In this document: positions 1 to 8,568 of the stretch, in pieces
Position numbering within the stretch: the first letter of the stretch is position 1
Layout: each line of letters starts with the position of its first letter
Origin: Pseudomonadota bacterium
GTDB taxonomy: Bacteria > Pseudomonadota > Alphaproteobacteria > Rhizobiales > Devosiaceae
Assembly: GCA_023431205.1 (NCBI GenBank)
Contig: JAEYXQ010000059.1
Location: forward strand, 1-49,602
Direction of reading: 5' to 3'
DNA length: 49,602 nt
Notes under the pieces: generated by a model
Seen by the model: the letters and a program-made list of their open reading frames with translations, nothing else
What the model was told of the DNA's origin: nothing
The model's database searches: none
Made by a program: the position numbers and the translations under genes

Positions 1-307
1 TGTCCGACGCCGCGGTATAGCGCGCCTCCGCCGCCTTGAACGTGCCTTCCGGCTTGAGACCCGGTGTCTCGAAGGACTGCCCGCTCCAGAACAGCAGCCG
101 CACGCACCCCTTGAGCTTGCTGTAGCCCACGATCGGATTGCCAACGAGGAACCAGACCGGGTGGGCATGCCAGATCTTGCTCTTGGCACCGGCGAGTTGT
201 TCGTTGATGATGGCGGCAAGCGCCTCGCAGATCTCGCGATCCCCCTGCACCTGTGCGGCATTGTAGGCGGCTATGCTGTCGAACCTCTGGCGCTCTCCCG
301 CGTCCAT
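1..307 (-). CDS. DUF1801 domain protein, 3' end cut by window
   Basis: The first 102 residues are present; the C-terminus lies beyond base 1. The reading frame has an ATG at its 5' end, preceded by GGAGGGACAAG, a clear ribosome binding site. The core WHAHPVWFLVGNPIVGY, followed by a KGCVRLLFWSGQSF stretch, is typical of the DUF1801 (YdhG/CyaY-like fold) family of small soluble proteins of uncertain function. The gene lies upstream of, and on the same strand as, the PAS-LuxR regulator gene, with about 60 bases between them. Nothing links it to the aromatic genes downstream. Confidence 0.7.
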   Translation of the reverse strand, partial: MDAGERQRFDSIAAYNAAQVQGDREICEALAAIINEQLAGAKSKIWHAHPVWFLVGNPIVGYSKLKGCVRLLFWSGQSFETPGLKPEGTFKAAEARYTAASD

Positions 308-366
308 CTTGTCCCTCCACACTGTCTGCGCCACGACGTTCGGCAGAGCACAACTTCGACAAGCTC

Positions 367-927
367 CTACTCCGCCGCCGGTGGCTGCGACAGGAACCAG
401 GCCACCAGTTCGGCCGAATTGGCGACCCCCGCCGAGCGCGCGAGGCGAAGCCGATGCGCTTCCACGGTGCGAGGCGAGAGGCCGACCTCCTCGGCGATCG
501 CCGCATTGGTCTTGCCCTGTGCCACCAGCGTCAGGATCTGCCGCTGCCGGCCGGTCAGCTTCAGCGTCGTCTCGGTGACGGGCCGGCTCATCGGTTCGAA
601 GCAGTAGAGCGCCGCAGCGAAGGGATTTGCGGCATCACGCGAGCGCCCGTTCACCCGGCACCAGAAGCGCTTGCCCCCTGCCCCGGCCATGATCCGTTCG
701 TCATAGTAGACAGCCCCTGTCGGCAGGTGCTGGCGCCACATCTCGCCGGTGCGCACGAAATCGGCCACGGCCGGGTAGAGCCGGGAAAAGCTGGTATCGA
801 CCAACTCCCCGCGCCGGTAGCCGAACAGCCTTGCGAACGCCTCATTGCAGTCGCGGATGATGCGGTGCGTGGCATAGACCATCGGCACGGGTATCTCAGC
901 GAGGGCGAAAGTCAGCGGTGCAGGCAT
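367..927 (-). CDS. PAS-LuxR transcriptional regulator
   Basis: A 186-residue regulator with an N-terminal PAS-like sensor (about residues 8-110; PMVYATHRIIRDCNEAF is a PAS start) and a C-terminal LuxR/NarL-type helix-turn-helix (about 122-180; LTGRQRQILTLVAQGKTNAAIAEEVGLS split over the scaffold and recognition helices). It has no receiver or autoinducer domain, so it probably senses a small ligand or redox state directly. It is divergent from scoA with about 80 bases between them, which makes it the likely local regulator of scoAB and the thiolase. The ligand cannot be read from the sequence. The start is the first ATG; the ribosome binding site is weak. Confidence 0.75.
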   Translation of the reverse strand: MPAPLTFALAEIPVPMVYATHRIIRDCNEAFARLFGYRRGELVDTSFSRLYPAVADFVRTGEMWRQHLPTGAVYYDERIMAGAGGKRFWCRVNGRSRDAANPFAAALYCFEPMSRPVTETTLKLTGRQRQILTLVAQGKTNAAIAEEVGLSPRTVEAHRLRLARSAGVANSAELVAWFLSQPPAAE

Positions 928-929
928 GC

Positions 930-941
930 CGTAGAAATACG
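930..941. promoter_or_regulatory. Palindrome CGTAGAAATACG, candidate LuxR-type operator
   Basis: The 12-base element has arms CGTA and TACG around GAAA. It overlaps the leader of the PAS-LuxR gene, which starts at 927, and lies about 70 bases before scoA. It is a candidate autoregulatory site in a divergent promoter. That is inference from position and symmetry only. Confidence 0.35.
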
Positions 942-1009
942 ACTAACGACCACCGCGGGACAAGTCCTAGCGTCTCCTCAACAACCCACCAGAGTGGGCG
1001 GAGGAGCAG

Positions 1010-1723
1010 ATGCAGAAAGTCCATTCCACCGTTGCGGAGGCCCTTTCCGGCCTGCTCCGCGACGGCATGACCATCATGTCCGGCGGCTTCGGCCTGTGCG
1101 GCATCCCCGAAGCCTTGATCGAGGGGATAGAGCGCTCCGGCGCCCGTGACCTGACGGTGATCTCCAACAATGCCGGCGTCGACGGCGTCGGCCTGGGTCG
1201 CCTGCTCGCCACCCGTCAGATCCGCAAGATGATCTCCTCCTATGTCGGGGAGAACAAGCTGTTCGCCGAGCAGTACTTGTCGGGAGATCTCGCACTGGAG
1301 TTCAACCCGCAAGGCACGCTGGCGGAACGCATTCGTGCCGGCGGCGCCGGCATCCCGGCCTTCTTCACCAAGACCGGCGTCGGCACTCTTATTGCCGAGG
1401 GCAAGGAAGTGCGGGCGTTCGACGGCGAAGAGTATGTGATGGAAACGGGCCTCGTGGCCGATCTCGCCCTTGTTCATGCGCACAAGGCAGATGCAGAGGG
1501 CAACCTCGTCTACCGGATGACGGCTCGGAACTTCAATCCGGTGATGGCCACTGCGGCTGAGGTCACCATTGCCGAGGTCGAGCATCTGGTGGAGACCGGC
1601 AGCCTCGACCCCGACCACATCCACACACCCGGTATCTTCGTGGATCGCATCGTCCATGTGCCAAACGGAGTTAAACACATCGAGCAGCGCACCGTGCGCC
1701 CGCGCCAGGAGGAGATTGCCTGA
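1010..1723 (+). CDS. scoA: Succinyl-CoA:3-ketoacid CoA-transferase subunit A
   Basis: This 237-residue alpha subunit of a class I CoA-transferase moves CoA from succinyl-CoA to a 3-keto acid such as acetoacetate. SGGFGLCGIPEALIEGI near the N-terminus, SNNAGVDGVGLGRLL, a SYVGENKLFAEQYLSG stretch and PQGTLAERIRAGGAGIPAFF follow the ScoA pattern more closely than PcaI, which in this window reads GGFGGSGAP at the first motif. GGAGGAG lies 4 bases before the ATG. Its stop overlaps the scoB start (TGATG), and a thiolase follows, so the three genes form an operon for acetoacetate-type substrates. A second, PcaIJ-type pair lies at 4773-6159. Confidence 0.85.
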   Translation: MQKVHSTVAEALSGLLRDGMTIMSGGFGLCGIPEALIEGIERSGARDLTVISNNAGVDGVGLGRLLATRQIRKMISSYVGENKLFAEQYLSGDLALEFNPQGTLAERIRAGGAGIPAFFTKTGVGTLIAEGKEVRAFDGEEYVMETGLVADLALVHAHKADAEGNLVYRMTARNFNPVMATAAEVTIAEVEHLVETGSLDPDHIHTPGIFVDRIVHVPNGVKHIEQRTVRPRQEEIA

Positions 1724-2379
1724 TGGCCTGGACCCGTGAGCAGATGGCTGCCCGCGCCGCGCGTGAGTTGCGCGACGGCTTCTACGTCAATCTCGGTATC
1801 GGCATTCCGACGCTGGTCGCCAACTTCATCCCCGAGGGCATGGATGTGCGGCTGCAAAGCGAGAACGGCATGCTCGGCATGGGCCCCTTCCCCGTCGAGG
1901 GTGAGGAGGATGCCGACCTGATCAACGCCGGCAAGCAGACCATCACCGCCCTGCCCGAAACCAGCTTCTTTTCGAGCGCCGACAGCTTCGGCATGATCCG
2001 CGGCGGCCATATCGACCTGTCGATCCTCGGTGCCATGCAGGTGGCCGAGAATGGCGACCTCGCCAACTGGATGATCCCCGGCAAGATGGTGAAGGGCATG
2101 GGCGGCGCCATGGACCTCGTTGCTGGCGTCAAGCGCGTGGTGGTGGTGATGGAACACGAGGCCAAGGGACAGCCGAAATTGCTGCGCGAATGCACCCTGC
2201 CGCTGACCGGCAAGCGCGTCGCCGACCTCGTCATCACCGACCTTGGCGTGTTCGCCATTGCCCGCCGCGGAAAGGTCGACATGCGCCTGGTCGCGCTGGC
2301 CGATGGGGTGAGTGTCGACGAGATCGCCGCCAGGACGGAAGCACGGTTCACGGTGGCGCTGGGGGAGAAGGCGGCATGA
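1723..2379 (+). CDS. scoB: Succinyl-CoA:3-ketoacid CoA-transferase subunit B
   Basis: This 218-residue beta subunit carries the catalytic glutamate of class I CoA-transferases in QSENGMLGMGPFP (E47), which forms the glutamyl-CoA thioester. NLGIGIPTLVANF near the N-terminus and MIRGGHIDLSILGAMQV in the middle are family hallmarks. The start overlaps the scoA stop (TGATG) and the stop overlaps the thiolase start (ATGA), which indicates translational coupling. The GMGP after the glutamate motif is the ScoB form; the PcaJ copy at 4773-5444 has ILNFGESP there. Confidence 0.85.
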   Translation: MAWTREQMAARAARELRDGFYVNLGIGIPTLVANFIPEGMDVRLQSENGMLGMGPFPVEGEEDADLINAGKQTITALPETSFFSSADSFGMIRGGHIDLSILGAMQVAENGDLANWMIPGKMVKGMGGAMDLVAGVKRVVVVMEHEAKGQPKLLRECTLPLTGKRVADLVITDLGVFAIARRGKVDMRLVALADGVSVDEIAARTEARFTVALGEKAA

Positions 2380-3548
2380 GCGACATCGTCATTGTCGGGG
2401 CTGCCCGCACTCCGATCGGGAGCTTTCTGGGCCCGTTGAGTTCGCTTCCCGCGCACAATCTGGGAACAATTGCGATCACGGCGGCACTCGAGCGCGCCGC
2501 TGTCGGTGCAGACCAGGTCGACGAGGTTATCCTCGGGCAGGTGCTGACCGCCGGCGCCGGGATGAACCCGGCCCGGCAGGCTGCGATCGCCGCGGGGGTG
2601 CCGAAATCCGCCACGGCTTTCGGGGTGAACCAGGTCTGTGGCTCGGGGCTGCGGGCGATCGCTCTCGGCATGCAGCAGATCGTAGCAGGGGACGCGGAAG
2701 TCGTCGTCGCCGGGGGCCAGGAATCCATGTCGCTGTCACCCCATTGCCAGGTGCTCCGGCAGGCTTATCGCATGGGGCCCGTCAGCCTGGTCGACACCAT
2801 GGTGTTCGATGGCCTCACCGATGCTTTCGGCGGCTACCACATGGGGATCACCGCCGAGAACGTCGCCCGCGAGTTCGGCATCGCCCGGAAGCAGCAGGAC
2901 GCCTTTGCGCTCGAGAGCCAGCGCAAGGCTGCCGCGGCACAGTCGGCCGGTCATTTCCGCGCGGAAATCGCGCAGGTTGCGATCGAGACCCGCAAGGGCA
3001 CGACGATCGTCGATGCCGACGACCACCTGCGGCCCGAGACCAACGCCGAGGCGCTGGCAAAACTCCGGCCGGCCTTCGACAAGGACGGCACCGTCACCGC
3101 CGGCAATGCCTCGGGCCTCAACGATGGCGCCGCTGCCGTGGTGCTGATGACCCAAGCCCAAGCCAGCCGCCGCGGGTTGGCGCCGCTGGCCCGCATTGCC
3201 GGCTGGGCCACCGCCGGTGTGGATCCCTCCGTCATGGGCACCGGACCGATCCCCGCCTCGCAGAAGGCGCTCCGCAAGGCTGGTTGGTCAGCGGAGGAGC
3301 TCGATCGCATCGAAGCCAACGAGGCCTTCGCCGCCCAGGCCTGCGCGGTAAACGCGGGCATGGGCTGGGACGTGAGCAAGGTGAACGTCAATGGCGGCGC
3401 CATCGCACTGGGCCACCCCATCGGTGCGTCCGGCGCCCGTGTGCTGGTGACGCTGATCCATGAACTGCGCCGCTCGGGCCTGCATCGTGGCCTTGCTACC
3501 CTCTGCATCGGCGGCGGCATGGGCATCGCCATGTGCATCGAGGCGTGA
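2376..3548 (+). CDS. Acetyl-CoA acetyltransferase (thiolase)
   Basis: This thiolase of 390 residues, the usual family length, cleaves or forms acetoacetyl-CoA. C88 in NQVCGSGLRAI is the acyl-accepting cysteine, GGAIALGHPIGASGAR holds the active-site histidine, and CIGGGMGIAMCIEA at the C-terminus holds the second cysteine. The ATG overlaps the scoB stop, and a longer upstream extension of the frame only runs through scoB. With ScoAB it would turn acetoacetate into two acetyl-CoA. It is AtoB/PhaA-like rather than PcaF-like, since PcaF is encoded convergently 13 bases away, but a role with other 3-ketoacyl-CoAs is possible. Confidence 0.85.
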   Translation: MSDIVIVGAARTPIGSFLGPLSSLPAHNLGTIAITAALERAAVGADQVDEVILGQVLTAGAGMNPARQAAIAAGVPKSATAFGVNQVCGSGLRAIALGMQQIVAGDAEVVVAGGQESMSLSPHCQVLRQAYRMGPVSLVDTMVFDGLTDAFGGYHMGITAENVAREFGIARKQQDAFALESQRKAAAAQSAGHFRAEIAQVAIETRKGTTIVDADDHLRPETNAEALAKLRPAFDKDGTVTAGNASGLNDGAAAVVLMTQAQASRRGLAPLARIAGWATAGVDPSVMGTGPIPASQKALRKAGWSAEELDRIEANEAFAAQACAVNAGMGWDVSKVNVNGGAIALGHPIGASGARVLVTLIHELRRSGLHRGLATLCIGGGMGIAMCIEA

Positions 3549-3561
3549 GCCGCCGGCGGCC

Positions 3562-4770
3562 TTAGACGCGCTCCAGCGCGACCGCGATCCCCTGACCGAC
3601 GCCGATGCACATGGTGGCGAGGGCTCGCTCGGCACCGGTGAGGCTCAGTTGCAGGGCGGCGGTGCCGGCCACCCGCGCTCCGCTCATGCCGAGCGGGTGG
3701 CCCAGCGCAATGGCGCCGCCATTGGGGTTGATGTGCTCCCCGTCCTCGGCCAGCCCAAGGTCCCGCAGCACTGCGATGCTCTGGCTGGCGAAGGCTTCAT
3801 TGAGCTCGACGCGATCGAAGTCGGTGGGCTTGAGGCCCAGGCGCTCGCAGAGCTTGCGGGTGGCGGGGGCCGGTCCCATGCCCATGATCCGGGGCGGCAC
3901 ACCGGCGGCGGCTCCGCCCACGACGCGGGCGAGTGGCGTGAGGCCATAGCGGGCGATGGCGGCCTCGCTGGCGATCAACAGTGCGGCGGCACCATCGTTG
4001 ACCCCGGACGCGTTGCCGGCGGTAACGGTTCCGCCCTCCTTGCGGAACGGCGTCGGCAGCCTGGCCAGAGCCTCGAGCGTGGTGTCGCCGCGCGGGTGTT
4101 CGTCCACCTCGACCAGTTTCGGGTCACCCTTGCGCTGCGGGATTGTGACCGGCGTGATCTCGCGCGCGAGCCGGCCATTCGCCTGGGCGGCAGCGGCACG
4201 CTGCTGGCTGCGCAAGGCGAACAGGTCCTGGTCCTCGCGGCTGATGCCGTACTCTTCGGCCACGTTCTCGCCGGTCTCCGCCATGGAATCGACGCCATAA
4301 AGCGCCTTCATCCGCGGGTTAACGAAGCGCCAGCCGATGGTGGTGTCATAGATTTCAGCGTTACGGGAGAAGGCCGTCTCTGCCTTGGGCATGACGAAGG
4401 GGGCGCGCGACATGGATTCGGCGCCACCGGCGATCATCAGCTCGGCCTCCCGGGCACGGATGGCCCGGGCAGCCGTGATCACTGCGTCGAGGCCCGAGCC
4501 GCAGAGCCGGTTAATGGTGGTGCCCGGCACGCCGGCGGGCAGGCCGGCCAGCAGCAGGCTCATGCGGGCGATGTTGCGATTGTCCTCGCCCGCCTGATTG
4601 GCATTGCCGAAGATGACGTCGTCCACCGCTTCCCAGTCGACCTGGTGGTTTGTCGTCATCAGCGCGGAGAGGACAGTGGCCCCGAGATCGTCCGGCCGTA
4701 CAGAGGACAGTGCCCCGGCGAAGCGGCCGATGGGCGTGCGGATATAGTCGCAGATGAAGGCATCGGCCAT
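3562..4770 (-). CDS. pcaF: 3-oxoadipyl-CoA thiolase
   Basis: Last step of the beta-ketoadipate pathway: 3-oxoadipyl-CoA plus CoA gives succinyl-CoA and acetyl-CoA. It has 402 residues, the usual PcaF length. C90 in INRLCGSGLDAV is the nucleophile; GGAIALGHPLGMSGAR holds the histidine and MCIGVGQGIA the second cysteine. The GNANQAGEDNRNIARM stretch is typical of PcaF. I prefer the ATG at 4770, which has GGAGG seven bases upstream, over an in-frame TTG two codons earlier. It is the last gene of the pcaDCHGBIJF operon, two bases after pcaJ. Confidence 0.93.
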   Translation of the reverse strand: MADAFICDYIRTPIGRFAGALSSVRPDDLGATVLSALMTTNHQVDWEAVDDVIFGNANQAGEDNRNIARMSLLLAGLPAGVPGTTINRLCGSGLDAVITAARAIRAREAELMIAGGAESMSRAPFVMPKAETAFSRNAEIYDTTIGWRFVNPRMKALYGVDSMAETGENVAEEYGISREDQDLFALRSQQRAAAAQANGRLAREITPVTIPQRKGDPKLVEVDEHPRGDTTLEALARLPTPFRKEGGTVTAGNASGVNDGAAALLIASEAAIARYGLTPLARVVGGAAAGVPPRIMGMGPAPATRKLCERLGLKPTDFDRVELNEAFASQSIAVLRDLGLAEDGEHINPNGGAIALGHPLGMSGARVAGTAALQLSLTGAERALATMCIGVGQGIAVALERV

Positions 4771-4772
4771 GA

Positions 4773-5444
4773 TCAAACCTCCGGGGCGACGAGATCGCCG
4801 ATATGGTCGGGCAGAACGAGTTCGGCTCCGGTGAGGGCCTGGAGTTCATCCACGCTCATGCCCGCCAGCTTTTCGCGCAACACGAACCGGCCATTCTCGA
4901 TGTCGATGACAGCCAGGCTCGTATAGACGCGGGTGACGCAGCCGACGCCGGTCAGCGGCAGGCTGCAGCGCTTCACCAGCTTGGGCCGACCGTCCTTGGT
5001 CAGGTGATCGGTGATGACGGCAACGCGCTTGGCGCCATGAACAAGGTCCATCGCACCGCCCACCGCAGGAACGCCCTTCGGTCCTGTCGACCAGTTGGCG
5101 AGGTCGCCATTCTCCGCCACTTCGTAGGCGCCGAGGATGGCGACGTCGAGATGGCCGCCGCGCACCATGGCAAAGCTGTCGGCATGATGGAAGAAGGCTG
5201 CACCCGGCTTCAGCGTTACCGCCTTCTTGCCGGCATTGATGAGGTCCCAGTCTTCCTCGCCCGGAGCCGGTGACTCGCCGAAGTTCAGGATGCCGTTCTC
5301 GGTGTGGAAGATCGCCTGCCGGCCTGGCGGCTGGAACTTGGCGACCATTTCCGGAAAGCCGATCCCGAGATTGACATAAGCGCCATCCTCGATGTCCTGC
5401 GCCGCGCGCCAGGCGATCTGGGCATTGGAGAGCTTGTCAGACAT
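4773..5444 (-). CDS. pcaJ: 3-oxoadipate CoA-transferase subunit B
   Basis: This 223-residue beta subunit of succinyl-CoA:3-oxoadipate CoA-transferase makes 3-oxoadipyl-CoA for PcaF. The catalytic glutamate is E49 in FHTENGILNFG, which matches the PcaJ form of the motif. NLGIGFPEMVAKF and MVRGGHLDVAILGAYEV are family hallmarks. It overlaps the end of pcaI by eight bases and is followed directly by pcaF. The partner subunit PcaI is encoded just upstream. Confidence 0.9.
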   Translation of the reverse strand: MSDKLSNAQIAWRAAQDIEDGAYVNLGIGFPEMVAKFQPPGRQAIFHTENGILNFGESPAPGEEDWDLINAGKKAVTLKPGAAFFHHADSFAMVRGGHLDVAILGAYEVAENGDLANWSTGPKGVPAVGGAMDLVHGAKRVAVITDHLTKDGRPKLVKRCSLPLTGVGCVTRVYTSLAVIDIENGRFVLREKLAGMSVDELQALTGAELVLPDHIGDLVAPEV

Positions 5445-6159
5445 AGGCCACGCCCTCGCGCATCAGGTCTTCTTCCTGCCGGGCATTCGGCACCTCCACC
5501 ACCCTGTCGACAAAGATCGACGGGGTGACGACTTGCTCCGGATCGATCTCTCCGGGCGCGACGATCCGGCTGGCCTGCACCACGGTCACCGCCGCAGCGG
5601 CCGCCATCAGCGGCGAGAAATTACGCGCGGCGGCCCGGTAGGTGAGGTTGCCCATGTGGTCGGCGACCTCGGCCTTGATCAGCGCCACGTCGGCCTTGAG
5701 CCAGCGCTCCTGCACATACATGCGCCCGTCGAACTCGGCTGTCGGCTTGCCCTTTGCCAGATCGGTGCCGTAGCTGGTCGGCGTATAGAAGGCCGGGATC
5801 CCCGCCCCGCCGGCGCGAATGCGTTCGGCCAGCGTGCCCTGCGGGACCACCTCGAGTTCGATCTCGCCGGCCAGGTACTTGTCGGTGAAGGCGCGCGGAT
5901 CGGCCGATCGGGGAAACGAGCAGATCATCTTGCGCACCATGCCGGCGTCGATCATCGCCGCCAGCCCGACGCGGCCATTGCCGGCATTGTTGTTGATGAC
6001 CGTGAGATTGCCCGGGCTGCCTGTCTGCCGGAAGCGGTCGATGGTGGCGTGGATCAACTCGATCGGCGCACCCGAGCCGCCAAAACCGCCGATCATCACC
6101 GTCATGCCATCTTCGATGCAGTTTACCGCGGCGGCGACATCCGCAACCGTCTTGTCCAT
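5437..6159 (-). CDS. pcaI: 3-oxoadipate CoA-transferase subunit A
   Basis: This 240-residue alpha subunit pairs with PcaJ. MIGGFGGSGAPIELIHA, NNNAGNGRVGLAAMI and PQGTLAERIRAGGAGIPAFY are diagnostic for PcaI-type class I CoA-transferase subunits. The start is the ATG with AAGGA about seven bases before it; the frame stays open far upstream, but only as a shadow of pcaB. It follows pcaB by 11 bases, so the lower pathway genes IJF sit in the same transcript as the upper genes DCHGB. Confidence 0.9.
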   Translation of the reverse strand: MDKTVADVAAAVNCIEDGMTVMIGGFGGSGAPIELIHATIDRFRQTGSPGNLTVINNNAGNGRVGLAAMIDAGMVRKMICSFPRSADPRAFTDKYLAGEIELEVVPQGTLAERIRAGGAGIPAFYTPTSYGTDLAKGKPTAEFDGRMYVQERWLKADVALIKAEVADHMGNLTYRAAARNFSPLMAAAAAVTVVQASRIVAPGEIDPEQVVTPSIFVDRVVEVPNARQEEDLMREGVAYV

Positions 6160-6170
6160 CGTCAGTCCTT

Positions 6171-7205
6171 CTATTCGGAGCCGAACCGAAGCTGGTCCAG
6201 CAACTGCAATGCGAGGCGGAGACCCGCCCCCGCAGTCACCGCCATCTGCGGCAAGACCAGCCATTCCAGCGTCCAGGCTGCGCCCGAACGCTCGTTCTCG
6301 TGCACCATTGCCTGGTTGAGCGTGCCAGATAGTCCAGCGTTGAACCGCGCCAGGCTCACCAGCACCTCGGCCGCCACCGGATTGTTCTTGTGCGCCATGG
6401 CGGAGGACCCCCCTCCGCCCGCGATCCGTGCCGCAGCAACTTCGGACTGCGTCAGCAAGGCAATATCTGCACCCATTTTGCCTAGCGAACCGCTGATCAG
6501 CGCCAGCAGGGATCCAAAGGCCACAATCGGGTCGCGCGTCGTCTGCCAGGGCGAGGCCAGGCCGAGATCGAGCTTTTGCGACAGCAGGCGGGCGATGGCA
6601 TCTCCCCGGCCCGAAAAGCTGCCGCGATTGCCAACCGGACCCCCCAGTTGCACCACGAGCAGGGTGCGTCGGGCAGCGGCCAGGTTGGCCTGATAGCGGA
6701 CCAGAGGCTCGCTCCAACTGCGGACCTTGTCGGCCCAAGTCGTCGGCAGCGCCGCCTGCATCCGCGTGTGGGCCATCAGCGGCCGGGCGCCATGCTCATC
6801 CCGAAGGGCATCCAGTCGCGACTGCACCGCGGTGAGACGCTGTTCCAGCACGCCGATCACCTTGGCCAGTTGCAGCATCAGCGCCGTATCGATCGCATCC
6901 TGACTGGTGGCGCCCTGGTGAAGGGCGCTCCGATGCTCTTCGGGCAGATGCGCCCGCAACTGCTTCACCAAGGCAGGCACAACCACACCGTCCCGCCGCA
7001 AGCCTTCTGCGAGGTCGGCCCAATTCGCCTCGAACCCTGCCGCCGCACCAGCGACGGCATCAGCAGCTTCGGCGGCGATCAGCCCCGCCTCGGCGGAAGC
7101 GTCGGCAAGGGCCACTTCGAAGCGCACCATGGCGTCGATCTGCGCCCCGTCCGACAGGAGCGCCGCAATCTCGTCGTCACCGGTGAGGGCCGCCAGGATG
7201 CTCAT
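6171..7205 (-). CDS. pcaB: 3-carboxy-cis,cis-muconate cycloisomerase
   Basis: It converts beta-carboxy-cis,cis-muconate, the product of PcaGH, to gamma-carboxymuconolactone. The 344 residues belong to the fumarase/aspartase superfamily. The signature loop reads GGGGSSAMAHKNNPVAAE (GSSxMxxKxNP), HQGATSQDAIDTA is the conserved substrate-binding region and QLGGPVGNRGSF is PcaB-like. It is at the short end of the range for PcaB; some relatives have a longer C-terminus. The start overlaps the pcaG stop (ATGA). Confidence 0.92.
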   Translation of the reverse strand: MSILAALTGDDEIAALLSDGAQIDAMVRFEVALADASAEAGLIAAEAADAVAGAAAGFEANWADLAEGLRRDGVVVPALVKQLRAHLPEEHRSALHQGATSQDAIDTALMLQLAKVIGVLEQRLTAVQSRLDALRDEHGARPLMAHTRMQAALPTTWADKVRSWSEPLVRYQANLAAARRTLLVVQLGGPVGNRGSFSGRGDAIARLLSQKLDLGLASPWQTTRDPIVAFGSLLALISGSLGKMGADIALLTQSEVAAARIAGGGGSSAMAHKNNPVAAEVLVSLARFNAGLSGTLNQAMVHENERSGAAWTLEWLVLPQMAVTAGAGLRLALQLLDQLRFGSE

Positions 7206-7822
7206 ACGTCGAAAAACACCGTCTCGTTTTCGCCCTGCAGATGGATGTCAAGCGTGTAGCGCGGCACGGCACCATCATCGCGCTGCGCAATCAGCGTCTG
7301 GCGTCGACGCGGGTCGGGGATGCGGTTGAGCACGTAGTCCGCGGCGTTGGCTTCGGCCTCGTCAGCGAAGTAAAGCCGCGTCTGCAGCCCGATATTGATG
7401 CCGCGGGCAACGATCCACAGCAGCACATGCGGCGCCTGCAGCGAGCCGTTCGGTCCCGGGACCTGGCCGGGCTTGACCGTCTCGAAGGTGGCGACGCCCT
7501 GCTCGTTGGCTGGTTGACGACCCCAGCCGGTAAAAGCCGGCACGGAATTGCTGTTGGGCGACATGGGTGCAACGAAGCTACCTTTGGCATCCGCCTGCCA
7601 GATTTCCACGACCCCGTCGCCAACTGGGGCTCCGGCACCATCGATGATGCGGATGGCGAGCGCGATCCGCTCCCCCTCGACAGCCCCGTTGATCATGGTG
7701 ACGCCGGGATCGGCGGGGTAGACACCGGTGATACCGCAGAAATTCGGCGTCATGCCGATATGCACGTACGGGCCGGCAGTCTGGGACGGCGTTTCCCTGA
7801 GGCTTGGAGTCTTGTGCAACAT
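7202..7822 (-). CDS. pcaG: Protocatechuate 3,4-dioxygenase alpha subunit
   Basis: This 206-residue alpha subunit of the intradiol dioxygenase opens protocatechuate between its hydroxyl groups using O2. SQTAGPYVHIGMTP at the N-terminus, EIWQADAKG and HVLLWIVARGINIGLQTRLYF are alpha-subunit landmarks. As usual for PcaG, the four iron ligands lie in PcaH. The ATG overlaps the pcaH stop (TGATG). An open frame extends further upstream, but only over pcaH. The subunit takes part in the active site and stabilises the (alpha-beta)n oligomer. Confidence 0.93.
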   Translation of the reverse strand: MLHKTPSLRETPSQTAGPYVHIGMTPNFCGITGVYPADPGVTMINGAVEGERIALAIRIIDGAGAPVGDGVVEIWQADAKGSFVAPMSPNSNSVPAFTGWGRQPANEQGVATFETVKPGQVPGPNGSLQAPHVLLWIVARGINIGLQTRLYFADEAEANAADYVLNRIPDPRRRQTLIAQRDDGAVPRYTLDIHLQGENETVFFDV

Positions 7823-8568
7823 CAGTTCCCCTCCAGCTTGTTCTCGAACATGGTCGAGCGGCGACCGCGCAGCACGATGTCGAAGCGGTAGGCCAGCGCA
7901 TCCATCGGGGTGGTGTTGTGCCGGTCGAGCCGGGCGATCAGCTGATCGATGCCGGCCGGGTCCGGAACGGTGCGGACAATGGGGCACTGCCAGATCATCG
8001 GATCACCCTCGAAATACATCTGGGTAATCAGGCGCTGCGCGAAGGCATGCCCGAAGACCGAGAAGTGAATGTGAGCGGGACGCCAGTCATTGCCACCGTT
8101 GGGCCACGGGTAGGCGCCCGGCTTGATGGTGCGGAAATGATAGAACCCGTTCTCGTCGGTGATGGACCGGCCGAAGCCACCGAAGTTCGGATCGAGGGCG
8201 GCAAGATAGCCCTCCTTCTTGTGGCGATAGCGGCCGCCGGCATTGGCCTGCCAGTATTCCACCAGCGTGTTCGGCACCGGCCGTGCATTTTCGTCCAGCA
8301 CCTGCCCATAGACGATCATCCGCTGCCCGATGGCCTCGGTGCCGTCCTGGCTGAAGTTGCGGATCAGGTCGTTGTCGAGCGGACCCAATCTTTCGTGGCC
8401 GAAGGTCGGCCCGGTCATCTCCGACTGCGTCGGGCCGAGCGCCAGCAGGCTGTGTTTGGGCGCCCGGAAGGTCGTGCTCTTGTAGCCGGGCGTGTCGGCC
8501 TGGGGGTGCCAGGCGCGGTCGCGCTGGAACAGGATTCCGTCTGCTCCGGGCAGGATGATCCCACTCAT
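7822..8568 (-). CDS. pcaH: Protocatechuate 3,4-dioxygenase beta subunit
   Basis: The 248-residue catalytic subunit. Non-heme Fe(III) ligands can be assigned by pattern: Y114 in GGRYRHKKEGY, Y153 in GAYPWPN, and H166 and H168 in RPAHIHFSVFG. These match the Tyr2-His2 set of intradiol dioxygenases. The start is an ATG that overlaps the pcaC stop (ATGA). It works with PcaG encoded directly after it. Oxygen dependence marks this as an aerobic route. Confidence 0.95.
   Translation of the reverse strand: MSGIILPGADGILFQRDRAWHPQADTPGYKSTTFRAPKHSLLALGPTQSEMTGPTFGHERLGPLDNDLIRNFSQDGTEAIGQRMIVYGQVLDENARPVPNTLVEYWQANAGGRYRHKKEGYLAALDPNFGGFGRSITDENGFYHFRTIKPGAYPWPNGGNDWRPAHIHFSVFGHAFAQRLITQMYFEGDPMIWQCPIVRTVPDPAGIDQLIARLDRHNTTPMDALAYRFDIVLRGRRSTMFENKLEGN

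Noticed and set aside
3549..3561. GCCGCCGGCGGC as a terminator between the two thiolase genes
   Set aside because: It is a self-complementary word with no loop or T-tract, in a 13-base gap; it may still have some effect but I cannot support it.
4771..4776. TTG start for pcaF two codons upstream
   Set aside because: The ATG at 4770 has GGAGG at proper distance and gives the usual PcaF N-terminus; the TTG would overlap the pcaJ stop without a usable ribosome binding site.
3460..4926. Open frame of 488 codons on the plus strand opposite pcaF
   Set aside because: It is a shadow of pcaF and the end of pcaJ; no motifs and no ribosome binding site.
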